From: Diphasiastrum complanatum
Lineage: Eukaryota > Streptophyta > Lycopodiopsida > Lycopodiales > Lycopodiaceae
DNA length: 64,000 bases
Assembly: GCA_029204225.1 (NCBI GenBank)
Contig: CM055098.1
Location: 8,848,246 to 8,912,245, forward strand
Direction of reading: 5' to 3'
Part shown: piece by piece, positions 36,843 to 47,504 of the stretch
How positions within the stretch are numbered: the stretch's first letter is position 1
Layout: each line of letters opens with the position of its first letter
Translations under genes and position numbers: made by a program
Notes under the pieces: model-generated
What the model was told of the DNA's origin: nothing
Seen by the model: only the letters and a program-made list of their open reading frames with translations
Databases searched by the model: none

Positions 36843-37378
36843 AGAGCATTTAAGTGTTCTTTGTATACCCGGATGTCCTGCGCATGGACTATCATGACAC
36901 TGATGCAAGATTTGGGCCCTTACTATATTCATGACTACCATTGCTCATGGAAGAATTATAATGTTCTTTATCAAGTTGGCTAAACAACATGGATTACCAG
37001 CTACGGTAGAAGAGTCAGATGCAACACAAAACCAAGAATCCAAGGGAATTGGATAAGCATCCAATTTGTTATGATGTCGAGGAAGCAGACAAAAGAGGAT
37101 ATTGCAGTGATGCACTCTGTCCCTTCCATACAGATTGGTTGCCAACAAGCAATATGGTGCTTCATCAAACTCTTCTTTGACCATCAATTTTCCTCCATGG
37201 GAACAAGAATTACGGTCTGAAGCCAACAAAACGACTTCAATTCGACAGCTTTGGATTTGTAAAGAGGCAATAATTGTTTTTGGATGACACATCCTCAATC
37301 ATGACTACTTAACCAAGGCGATCAAACTGACCAGACAAGCATCTTCATTTTTGAGGACAAAAATATTTAAGTAGGGGG
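36843..37378 (+). other. 3' untranslated part and polypurine tract of the gag-only element
   Basis: Only broken frames. The end reads TTTGAGGACAAAAATATTT, AAGTAGGGGGAG and then TGTCATGTAC at 37379, a typical gypsy polypurine tract followed by an LTR start. Orientation is plus, matching gag. Confidence 0.6.
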
Positions 37379-38292
37379 AGTGTCATGTACTTTTAGTATA
37401 TCGGTGCTTTTCAAGGCAATATAATATCCATTGTAAGCTTTGTAGGCCCAAAAGGAGCTATTAGCCTTTAGAACAAGGCGGTTCCCTCTTTGGGTCCATT
37501 TTTTCTTATTAAAAACATTGAGAATGAAAAGTCATAAAAGTAAAGTGAAAAAATGGTCTATGAGCACATAGAACTCAACATGCTAAATATTTATTATGAG
37601 CTCCATGAGCGCATGCTATATTGGAGGAGTCTTTGGTGGTCAACTTGACCTATCCTCTAATGACACCATTTCTACATCCATAGCAGGTATATGATCAACC
37701 ATAAAAACCATGTATACCAATAGACGACTATTAATTTTCACTCAAACATTTACACTTCCATCTTACATAGACGCAATTTGCATTAGCCTAGAAGATACTA
37801 AGATTCACTAATGGCAAATAGTAGATAGATTGATACAATATAGTCTAGATCGATTATTAACTAGTACAAAAATATTTTGAAGTCATTTTTCTTCAAATAC
37901 AACAAATATAAATAAGCAAAAGAGACATTCATTTAAAAAATTATGCATTGTTGATTTTATAGGTTTTGATTCTCCTTTGACATAATATTTACTATAAAAG
38001 TTTTTTTTTTAGGTAATATAATGACAATGACTACACTTGTTGATGACAATTCAAATGATATATCACAAGGATTTAAAGCTATGCCAATGGATAATTGTTT
38101 CCAACTTATGAGGATGCAACAACCATAGGTGGCATTCTAGAGCATTATTGAGACACCACTACATAATGCATGTGAAAAATTGTACATTGCAACTTAACTA
38201 TTTTGAGGCCTAAAACCATGATATTAGTTCTACTTGCTCATTTTAAGTTTTCCATACTTTTATCTTGTGTATAACTCCACGAATCTTGCCAA
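37379..38292 (+). repeat. Presumed 3' LTR start and gene-free AT-rich DNA
   Basis: An LTR is expected to begin at TGTCATGTACTTTTAG (37379) because of the purine tract before it. No matching 5' copy was found, so its right end is unknown. 37700-38292 shows no gene or recognisable element. Confidence 0.4.
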
Positions 38293-38856
38293 TGTGGAAA
38301 AATCAGCATCTACACAAAAAATGAGATGCAAACTCTAATAGAACTTGATCAAACATGAACCAAATCACAAAGTATTGTTGTTGTTCGTACAATTACAGTA
38401 AGCTACTGTAATTCATACGTGTGGATATAAAAATAACAATTATTGATCATTCTACACATAGAATTGCAAGAAATCACAAGTATAGTGCACCAATGGATAG
38501 TAGAGCCCAAGAGAACCATGTATAAGCATGAATGAGATAAGAGAGAGAGAATTCTTCCTCTTCCCATGAGTTACATCCTTCTATAACAGGTCCTAAACCT
38601 AAATTGCCACTTGGTTTCCCTCCAAAATATAAACCCTACTATTTTTGGGACTAGATTCCAATGTACCCTACATTCAAATTTGAATCTACTCAAAATCGAC
38701 TTCTACATTTCCCACACTTTCCAAAAATGTCTATTCAAATGCATTTTAGACTAATATAGCTTTGAAAAGTCAAACTCTTAGTCTAATATGAAATTGGCCT
38801 CAAATGCCATATAAACAAATGTAGCAAATATGACTAAACTAGTTGAATCTTTCACA
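38293..38856 (-). repeat. Copia LTR, inverted copy
   Basis: Reverse complement of 42322-42892 with moderate divergence (shared GCTGATTTTTC, CACTATACTTGTGAT-like, AAAGCCAAGTGG-like words). Ends TGTGG...TTCACA on plus. No target duplication is obvious. The similarity seems to run a few bases beyond the left end. Confidence 0.8.
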
Positions 38857-39363
38857 CTGTACTTGCTGCTGTATAGATGGCGAATCAAGAATCTAAACAA
38901 ATAAAAAAAAAATCTCAGTTGGTGAGTTTGTGCGAGTTAGAAGAAAAAGGTGGAAAATTAAAAAATGAGCGAGAAACTTGAATTGGTGAAATTGTGCGAG
39001 TCGGCTGGTTTACGCACCGATCTTCATAATGGTAGTTCTAAGGCTACTGGACACTGTCATAAGGCTACTGGACACTCTGTACTGATGGCGAGTAAATTGG
39101 TTGGAAAAAAAAATGTAAAAATTCAAGTCGGCGAGTTAGAAACACTGTCGGTGAGTTAGTGCGAGTCAAGCTCTTGACTCGCCTTGATCACAGAATAGGC
39201 CTGAAAGTCTGCTCTGCTCACTAGAATAGTGGCGACTTAAAATATATCAAAAAAGTGAAAAAAAAACTTGAGGACGAGTTAAAAACCTGTCAAGAATGCA
39301 AGAACAATCAAAGAAAATGCAAACAAAAATCCATCTCAAATGTAGTCTAGCACTGTCTCCTCA
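38857..39363. other. Gene-free DNA with short iterations
   Basis: GGTGAGTTTGTGCGAGTTAG (38921) has diverged relatives at about 38983 and 39150, and AAGGCTACTGGACACT occurs twice (39041 and 39061). Part of this (39300-39363) is probably the leader of the gypsy element whose PBS is at 39364. Confidence 0.45.
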
Positions 39364-40140
39364 GCAATGGCGCCAAAAAAATGTTGGACCCTCTCTGTGT
39401 TGGATTTACCTCCTCTACTCTCCTAAATCCCATGTTAATCTAGTTCCATTCATTGTTGTATATTTACTTGCATTGTCGCGCAGTTCAACTAATGAAGACG
39501 AGCAAGAGAAGACGATCGACATATTGGAGTTGGACAAACTATTGGGTAGACCCAACCTGAACGACATATCGGTGAAGCCCGACTTGTCGGTCACCTCACG
39601 CTCATCCTTTATACTACGCAACCAACTTGACAATGACAGTAGCCACGATCTTCCACCTAGCGATGCAACGGCTCCACGCCTTCTCCTGTACACTCATTGC
39701 ATAAATGTAAATAGCTCACATAGATCATGCAATATACGTATGAAATTGATCTATGACCAAGAACACGGGTTATTAAATCCGTTGAGACAGACATAGTAGA
39801 TGCTTTTATGCATTGATTCTCTTCTTCAAACAGATCATCAGTTTTAGCCCATAGCTTTTACAAATTGTAGTTAGCTTAGTGAGCACGCGGTTTCGCCCGC
39901 CATTGTCTTGTGCTTATTTGCATTATTGAATTGTATTTTCTGTTTGACCTTTTGGTTGCTTTGTCTGATAGTCTGCTCTTGCTTCCGCTACTACCGGACA
40001 TCTAGATCTAAATTTCATTTCATTATTGTGTTCGCCTATTGTTACCAATAGTGCACACACCGAGAGAATTGAGGGAGATTGATCTATCTTTTCCCCCGCA
40101 ATTCCTCTGACACTCTGTGCCTCCCTAATCGGTGTGATCA
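39364..40140 (-). repeat. Gypsy 5' LTR with Asp-type PBS (minus)
   Basis: Minus-strand TGGCGCCATTGCTGAGGAGA begins at 39374 and follows the LTR end TGTTGGACC (39382 on plus). The LTR right border is unclear, perhaps near GGTGTGATCA (40140). A 166-codon plus frame over this region (39296-39796) is judged accidental. The internal region is not preserved to the left, where another LTR interrupts. Confidence 0.5.
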
Positions 40141-40459
40141 AGAGGGAAAAGAAGGGGCTTGGATCTCCAACTGGGTGAGTATCACTGTAGTACGGGCTTG
40201 ATCCAATGGGGAGAGAGATAAACTACAACCTAAAGATGGGATATAAGCCTACCAAGAGTGTCAATCTTGGTATTGGATCTAAAAGTGGAAGGGATTAGAT
40301 TTGGATGTGGGATTCTCTTTTCTTCTTCTCTTTTGGGTGTTTTTGGTTTTGGTTGATCCGCTTTTTGGATCTTGGTTTCTTGGCTTATCTAGGCATATGA
40401 GTCTTGTGCTTTGTCTAAGTCACATAGACTACCTTATACTAGGTCTATACTAGATCTTC

Positions 40460-41425
40460 AAAGCCTTTTCAACTTGTACATTCGGATATTCATGGATTTA
40501 CTACAATTAACAATAGTGGAGCTAAGATGTATGTAACATTCATTGATGATTTTAGTAGATTCTGTTGGATCTATCTACTAGAGAGCAAGGATGAAGTGTA
40601 TGATGTCTTTGTCAAGTTCAAGAATGCAAGGGAGAACCAATTTCCCACAAGGATCAAGTGCTTAAGGAGTGACAATAGTGGTGAGTACAAATCTACCAAG
40701 TTCAAGGCCTTTTGTGATGAGCATGGGATCAAGAGGGAGTATACAACATTAAGGACCCCACAACAAAATGGAGTGGCTAAAAGAAAGAATAGGACTTTAT
40801 GTGAAAGTGCTAAAGCTATGTTGTGTGCCAATTTCTTGTGCAATAGGTGGCCGAGTGCTATTTTGGATGGAAGGACACCTTTTGAGATGCTTTTCAAGAG
40901 GAAGCTGATTGTCAACTTTCTAAGAACCTTTGGATGCACATGCTATGTCAACATTACTCTTGATGATAGGACCAAGGAGGATCCATCTTCAAGAAGAGGT
41001 CTTTTTGTTGGATATAGTGAGGTAAGTAAAGCCTACAAGGTTTACATTCCTTCTACTAACAAAGTGATTGTTGGTAGAGATGTCATCTTTGATGAGAGGA
41101 ACTTTCCAAAAGTGTCTTCAAGCATGATTGATGGTGATGTGGATGGATCTAACATTCTTGATGTTGATGAAAAGGATCTTACTTTGGATGGTGATGATGA
41201 TGGATCTTCATCAAGTCAAAAGCCAAGGAGAACATCAAGGGAAAGACAAGTACCTTCAAGGCTCACATATGATCAAAAGGGTAAGCAAGTAGTTTCTGGA
41301 AATTATGTTGCTTTCCTAACCTCTTTGGATGAACCTACAAGTGTAGATTAGACAAGGAAAGAAGAGGAGTGGATCCAAGCAATGGATCTTGAGTATCAAT
41401 CTCTTATGAAGAATGAAACATCTTT
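40460..41425 (+). pseudogene. Ty1/copia integrase, catalytic Glu replaced by Lys
   Basis: Core: QLVHSDIHGF, FIDDFSRFCWIYLLESKDE, CLRSDNSGEYKS, then PQQNGVAKRKNRTLCESAKA, where the third catalytic residue (normally Glu in N-G-V-A-E-R-K-N-R-T) is Lys (AAA). C-terminal part: FGCTCYVNITLDDR, GLFVGYSEVSKAYKVYIPST, GRDVIFDERNF, then an Asp/Gly/Ser-rich linker. A stop at 41349 is followed in frame by WIQAMDLEYQSLMKNET, the usual first block of copia RT. After that the sequence is no longer RT (see the next entry). 275 codons of the integrase are open. Confidence 0.9.
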
Positions 41426-42008
41426 TGGAGGATCTTCTTGTGTAGATGGTGCTATGCAAGTGGATGGATGTTATCTTGTTGTAAAATCAAGTATTGGATT
41501 TGGAAAACAAAGTTTGTTCAATGACTTTGATGATCAAGTTGATGATCAAGAGGTTGATCTCAAAGGGCTTCAACAAGGCAAAAAGGAACTTGGCAATTTG
41601 GAGCTAGTCAAGAGCATCAAAGGAGAGGTAATTGGCAAAGATGTTATGGATATACTTTTGAAGCTTATTGAAGACTCAAGTAAGGTCAAAGGAGCAACAA
41701 GGAAGTGTTGTTCAAGTCTTCTTTACTTGTACTATCTCATGTTTGAGCATTTTCATGTGGATGTGTGCAAATTGTCAAGATATGGTAAAACTAGCTACAT
41801 TGGTGAGCATTGCTTTGATGTTGGATTTGTACTAGCATTCTTGGTTGGTTTTGCTGATGGAGATGAGACTATTGGAGGTTCATTATGTCACTCATTCATG
41901 ATCAAGTCATCAAGGTATGATGGTATCTTGAGGCAAGATGGAGATGGAGATGGAGGCTCATTCATGGAGTGTCATAGTGGATGCATGGCAACAAAGGACA
42001 AAGGATGA
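41426..42008 (+). pseudogene. Captured non-retroviral frame replacing copia RT
   Basis: Open frame in the same phase as the start of RT. It reads MQVDGCYLVVKSSIGFGKQS, an acidic stretch, then LGNLELVKSIKGEVIGKDVM, EDSSKVKGATRKCC, VCKLSRYGKTSYIGEH and FVLAFLVGFADGDET, about 100 residues closely related to the frame at 8513-8831. The end is Gly/Asp-rich and stops at 42006. No RT motif (no D in QMDVKTAFL, no YVDD) occurs between integrase and RNase H here. The source gene is not recognised. Confidence 0.65.
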
Positions 42009-42059
42009 AAATAACAAGCAAATGTTTATCACTCACATTTATTGTTTGTGTGCTGTATT

Positions 42060-42326
42060 TTTCCAGAGAGTTCAGAGTTGGAAGCATGGTGGAATCATCT
42101 CACTTACATTCTATGTGATTCTTCATGGCTCATTGAAATGATATTGCAACATTTTGTGAGGGAGCAAGTCATTGCAAAGGAGGTGGAGCTTCAACATGTG
42201 TCCTCAAGGGAATGTGTAGTTGATATCTTCACCAAAGCATTGGGGAAGGACTTGTTCATGAAGCATAGGACATCACTTGGAGTGTTATCAAAGTCCAAGC
42301 TAAAACTAGTTGAAGAGGGAGTGTGA
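42060..42326 (+). pseudogene. Copia RNase H C-terminal end
   Basis: LQHFVREQVIAKEVELQHVS, then ECVVDIFTKALGKDLFMKHR ends at a stop at 42324, overlapping the LTR start. This is the last quarter of RNase H; the earlier part is lost. It follows the captured frame. Confidence 0.85.
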
Positions 42327-42892
42327 AAGATTCAACGTTTGATCATATTTGCTATATTTTCATATTTGGCATATTGAGGCCAACTTTGTTTATAGACTTA
42401 GAGATTGACTTTTCAAAGTTCATTAGTCTAAATGTCATTTGAATAAACACTTTTTTAAAGTGTGGGAAAGTTAGAAGGCGAGTTTGAGTAGATTCAAATC
42501 TTAATGTTGGGTACTTTGAATCTAGACCCAAAAATAGTAGGGTTAGCATTTTGGAAGAAAAGCCAAGTGGCCAAATAGGCTTTGGAACTGCTATAAAAGG
42601 ATGTAACTCATGGAGAGACATATCTTCTCTCTTCTCTATCTCATTTCATGCTTATACATGGTTCTCGTGGATTCTACTATCCATTGGTGTACTATACTTG
42701 TGATATCTTGCAATTCTATGTGTAAAATGATCAAGAATTTTTATTTTTAGATCCATACGTGTGAAATACAGTAGATATTAGAGTTGTATGGATAGCAATA
42801 GTACTTTATCATTTTATTAAAGTTTGATCAAGCTCTATTTGAGTTTGCATCTTATTTTGTGTGTAGATGCTGATTTTTCTACATTGGTGAGA
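42322..42892 (+). repeat. Copia 3' LTR
   Basis: A purine tract (GTTGAAGAGGGAG) precedes TGTGAAAGATTCAAC; the right end is near TTTTTCTACA. TATA-like CTATAAAAGGATG at about 42592 fits plus orientation. Its inverted relative is at 38293-38856. Confidence 0.8.
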
Positions 42893-42974
42893 TTGGTAGT
42901 GTATTTCTCTTTCTAACCAAAGATCTTTCAAGTGGATTGGATCTTAATGATCTAAAATCCTTCACAAAACTAGA

Positions 42975-43255
42975 TTAATGGTTGTAGATGAACTAGCAGC
43001 AGAGAAAGCTTGTTGCAAGGCATGGCATGATCGCCGTTTACATAAGAAAGATTTGAAGGAAGGAGATCTAACTTAGATGTATAAGACCAAATTGATCAAA
43101 GGAAATTGAAATTTACAGGTGAAGGACCATACAAAGTAAAAGAAATACTGTCGTACAGAGCAGTTATTTTGGAACATCTAGATGGTAGACAATTTGATAC
43201 CCTCGTGAATGGCAGCCAAATACGCAAGTTTTGGCAGCTAGATCTACCAACATGA
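42975..43255 (+). pseudogene. Gypsy integrase C-terminal end
   Basis: ACCKAWHDRRLHKKDLKEGD, a TAG where Trp is expected, then after a frame change GEGPYKVKEI, LEHLDGRQFDTLVNGSQIRK and FWQLDLPT stop. It parallels the end of the integrase at 30800-31110. Only the C-terminal domain is left; a copia LTR lies just to the left. Confidence 0.8.
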
Positions 43256-43434
43256 TCGAAAATCTACTCATTTTTATTTTTGTTGTTCTACAACTTTCTT
43301 GTTTTTTATTACTTATTGATTTTTTTTTTTTTTTGAAAAAGACAGTAACTGAACTTTTCCAAAACTTTCAAATAGCGTTCTTTTATACTTTTCAGCCTTC
43401 CCTTCTCAGTTTTTACCTGTTTATCTTTGCCATC

Positions 43435-44957
43435 ATGTCTTCTATTGAATCAGATACTAGTGTTTCACCCAAACCTACCATATTGCGTGATGTTCCAACC
43501 TCGACGGACATCATGTCGCTTCCTAGCACAAGCAGAGTGGCCGAATGGTTGAACCTTGCTGAGCCCTTGCTCATGGCGATGGGGATTCATGATAGGGCCT
43601 TCTCAAACAAAATAAGTATGGAGCTCATTAGCATGGTGTCTGGCACTTGGAATGAAGCCAAGGCCAAATTTTATATCACCTTTCAGGTAGTCGTGCACAA
43701 GGTGCGGGTCAGTGAGGCCGCCCTTGTTGCCATAGGTATCATTTCTGGTCCTCGACCAACTCCATCCCACAAACATACCAAATCAGTTATAAAGCCTTTT
43801 GTTGATACCACTATCAACTAGTATCACATGAATGATGGCTATCTACTGAAAGCCATTCATGATCCCATCCTCCATGTTCAACGCCCAGCTCCTTAACAAC
43901 TTCCTGATGGTTGGGAACCTCATGAAGGAAATAATTTCTTTCCATATCCTCCACCGCTTGGTTGAATCTAACTACAAGTTAGATAAGGGGACTGTGCAAC
44001 CTTATGACTGGTTCAGGTTTTTGGAGAGCTAAAGAGAGCTATTAAGAGTATTACCAAACAATAGTTCGCTGCTATCTCTCTTTTGTCCTCCTTGGCCGCC
44101 TCGCACCTGGAAAATAAGGTCCACGGGTTTCATGCTGATTCAGTGCTAGCCACCAATGAAGTAGCACCAGTTGAATCATCCTGCCAAGCATCCACCTCTA
44201 GAGTCTTCATAGAGTATGCATCGACATTGTCGCACCTCCCTCACGTCTCGTCGTCGCACTACTATCAACTACGTCTATTCTCTCTGTCGTAACTCGCTTT
44301 GAACTACCCATCTTCCCATCCTCTGCTACGACCCTCACCTCTGATTCCACGCAAGTGTCCTCAGTAATGATTGGATCCACAATCCAAGTTGTGGAAGCAC
44401 CCCCACACTCTACCGCCATGTCACTGTCAACCCAGAGGTTCAAGGAAATGTTCGATGATTCCAACCCCCTTGAGACAGATGAAGGCTTTGTGATGTCTCT
44501 GCCGAACCTTTTGAACCCCGATCCCCGGAAATGGGATTCGACCAATTCTATGATATTAGTGAGGTACTAGATTCAACTCCAGCCACACAGCAACAACTGC
44601 CAATATCACCAACATTTCAGGCACCAGATGCTCTTCGAGTCTCTTATGTGGTCAACCCAGGGAATTCGATGCACAAGTCCCAGACAGATTCAAAGGCAAA
44701 TATATCTTTGAGGAGGAAGATCCGCAAGCAAAACTTCAAGGCCAATCATGATAACTTGTGGGATCGGGTCCTGCTGCTGCTGATTTTGGTGCCGTCCTTG
44801 GAATCCATTCACACCTTAGACGGATGATCCAGACTATGCTTGATCAGGAGACGTCAACGGATAAACAAATTGTAGATCTGGGATTAGAGAATACACTTAT
44901 CAATCAAAAGGTGATCCATATCAATAAAGAGTTGAAGATAGCAAAGCAACATGAGTA
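43435..44957 (+). CDS. Gypsy accessory ORF, second plus-strand copy (broken)
   Basis: Starts MSSIESDTSVSPKPTILRDV, continues with VAEWLNLAEPLLMAMGIHDR and GTWNEAKAKFYITFQVVVHK to a stop at 43819. Then, in other frames, NNFLMVGNLMKEIISFHIL, a Ser/Pro/Thr-rich middle (44083-44300) and an end with ETSTDKQIVDLGLENTLINQ up to 44957, which has heptad-like spacing. Order (globular N-part, Pro/Ser/Thr-rich middle, coiled end) resembles the other accessory ORFs in this window. Function unknown. Confidence 0.5.
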
Positions 44958-44993
44958 AACAATCTCGAATCGACAAGTAATTTGTAAATCAAT

Positions 44994-45305
44994 GAATCCA
45001 TGATCAGTTGATGAATGGATCAAACATTTAATCAGAGCACAACTATTTGATCTTGCTCTCTATTTCCAAAGTATTGTTTCAGGAAGATCGCACATCTGAA
45101 TGCACTCAAACTATACACATTCTCGACTTAATCAGATCGTTTCTAGTAAATAGAGTCGTGTCTGTATTGTGTCGATTGTTTTATTTTCTGTTTTGGTCTG
45201 ATTCATTACATGTAGATAACATGATTTGTAGGTTGAATTGTTCTTGTGACCGACTCTTAATGTTGATTGTAATGCTCTAGCTTTGACTTGCTTGATCTAT
45301 TCACG
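44994..45305. repeat. Dispersed repeat, copy 2 (partner 25902-26155)
   Basis: Same word order and orientation as 25902-26155. It starts about 40 bases after the accessory ORF stop. Confidence 0.7.
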
Positions 45306-45845
45306 TTTATAATTTACTCCCAATTTAAAGAACCTTACATGGATAGATTTTATTTAATACAAATATTGGGAGGACCCTTTGAGCTTTGAGGCCATTCCGC
45401 CAAGGAAGGGCCTTCAGCCGAGGGCAGTAGTTTGAGGCGGAAGGCCCTTTCCCACAACGAAATAGCTGAGGAGGTGACTATTTTATCATTTATAGCTACA
45501 GTTTTTCCATAAAATTGCTAAGAAAAAACAATGGGAACTGCTTTTCACTGCCACTTGTTATAAGTCATTTGCCATGCATAACGGAGCGCATGGAACGTTA
45601 AGATTCACTGAGAGTGACTAAGATGAACGTAAAACATTTTGAAAAAAATTTGCATATGAATAGTATAAATCTAGTTATGGATTTATGTTGGGTTTAGTTT
45701 TATTGCATATCATTCCTAGCATCTTTGCCAATGCATAGCGAAGTGGCAATCCATGTTTATCTCCGTCATAATAATGTGTGCAAGTACGATTGTACTCTAT
45801 GTCGGTGGAATATCTAGGTAGCAAGTTATCTCCCGATAGTACTCT

Positions 45846-45848
<3 letters not shown>

Positions 45849-45929
<81 letters not shown>
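45849..45929. repeat. (GA)n microsatellite, about 40 units
   Basis: Uninterrupted GA run, purine strand on plus. Confidence 0.97.
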
Positions 45930-45932
<3 letters not shown>

Positions 45933-47367
45933 TCATGGCCACATGCATCATTTTTCGTCAAACTTTATGCAGATCCAGATGTGCACATCCAAGAACTCAG
46001 CCTCCATCCCGGATGTCAATAAAAGTGGTTTCGAGATGTGCACAATGTCAGGAATGTTGATGGAAGGATTCCTCGGTGCATGAATGTATGTCTATTGGTT
46101 TGAGCTATTGTGAATAAGTGGATAATAACTCTACTTGATCCGAGCTTCGAAGTTGCAAGGATAGATACAATTGATTCCGTACACACACAGTTTATACAAC
46201 TTGTATACCTGGTTATTGACTGATATTAAATTTGTGAAAATATTGCAGTACCCTAACACCCAACTGGTAACAATTTTTACCCGCCCAAACGCTGGTAATA
46301 GCATAGATAATAAGTAAAAATCATGCATAAATAAATAAGTGAAAATGTGAATGATGTTGGTCCTAGGAGTAGGTGAGTTAGGTTTAAGAATTAAAGAGAA
46401 AAGTACGAGCACCAACAGCTGCACCAGTTTCCTTAAAGCTTGATAAGCCTTAAATGGGACCTTCACTTTTGGTAAGGGGGTGGCTTGGTCATGTTCTAAG
46501 GGCCCAGGCCTGACCTGCCCACGTGGTACTCGCAGCTCGCTCATTCGTTAAACAAATCCCGTACGTTTACAAAAAAGCAACTTCATTTGGACGTCTGAGG
46601 CAGAGGAGTAAGGTGGTGGGGTAGTTCTTCAACGTAGGCTTCACCGAAGGGCTTATCTTTCAAGAAGAGTGGCCGGGCGAGGTTTGGCCTCCCTGGCATG
46701 CCTCCTGCCTCGCTCAGTCCCTGTCAGTACTTATGACTCCCGACTCCTGACCAACCCAGACTTCAAACTTCAAAACTGACGTGGACGGTGTAAGACGTTC
46801 GAACCTTAAACCTTCTATTTTTGATCGTTGGACATCGCGAACAGTAAAGACTAAACACCAATATATCTATTATAATAAAAAGCATGTTTCCTTGCAGTTG
46901 CCGCCATCGCCATCGCATCGCCATCGCCAGGATTTTGGAAGTATCGATGATCGGAGCATGGATGATGGATCGTTTTGATTCGCGGCCTTCAATGAACATG
47001 GTCCATGCAGGATGACATTGACTGTGACTATGAGTCCTGCTTCATTCACTGCTACCTTTGCGTTTAATCTTTCTGCTTTTTTGCTGACCCGCAAGCGGCA
47101 ACCAATCAAGAGTATCATGTCGATCATTTTCGTATAAATATGTGTTTGAGCGTTTGCTTTTTTCATGAATGGTAGCTGCCCCAGGGGCTAGTCGTTTCTA
47201 AATTCTGATCCTCTTGTTTGATTGCTTTCGTATGAAAATGCATGGAACCTTTTATATTTTCATGAATTATCGCTGCGACAATTGTTCTGAACGTTTTATT
47301 TTGATTCTTTTAATAAGATGCAGATGTATTTAAATCGTTCATATTTTTATGAACTATCAACACTCCA

Positions 47368-47504
47368 TCATCGTAGTTTGATCATTTTGATATGATTGTA
47401 TTAAACCTTGAATATTTCAATAGTTTCATCATGGTTTCATCATCATAGTTTGATCATTTTGGTATAATTGTATTAAACCTTGAATATTTCAATGAATCAT
47501 CGCT
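47368..47504. repeat. 72-bp tandem duplication
   Basis: TAGTTTGATCATTTTGATAT at 47374 recurs as TAGTTTGATCATTTTGGTAT at 47446. The shared TTGTATTAAACCTTGAATAT follows in both. Confidence 0.9.

Noticed and set aside
39296-39796. 166-codon plus-strand ORF
   Set aside because: Overlaps a PBS and gypsy LTR; judged an accidental frame.
46255-46300. TACCCGCCCAAACGCTGG, similar to the end of the hAT MITE at 56803
   Set aside because: No opposite end or 8-bp duplication could be found; too short to call.
46131-46544. 137-codon minus-strand ORF
   Set aside because: No recognisable domain, AT-driven hydrophobic composition, no partner signals.
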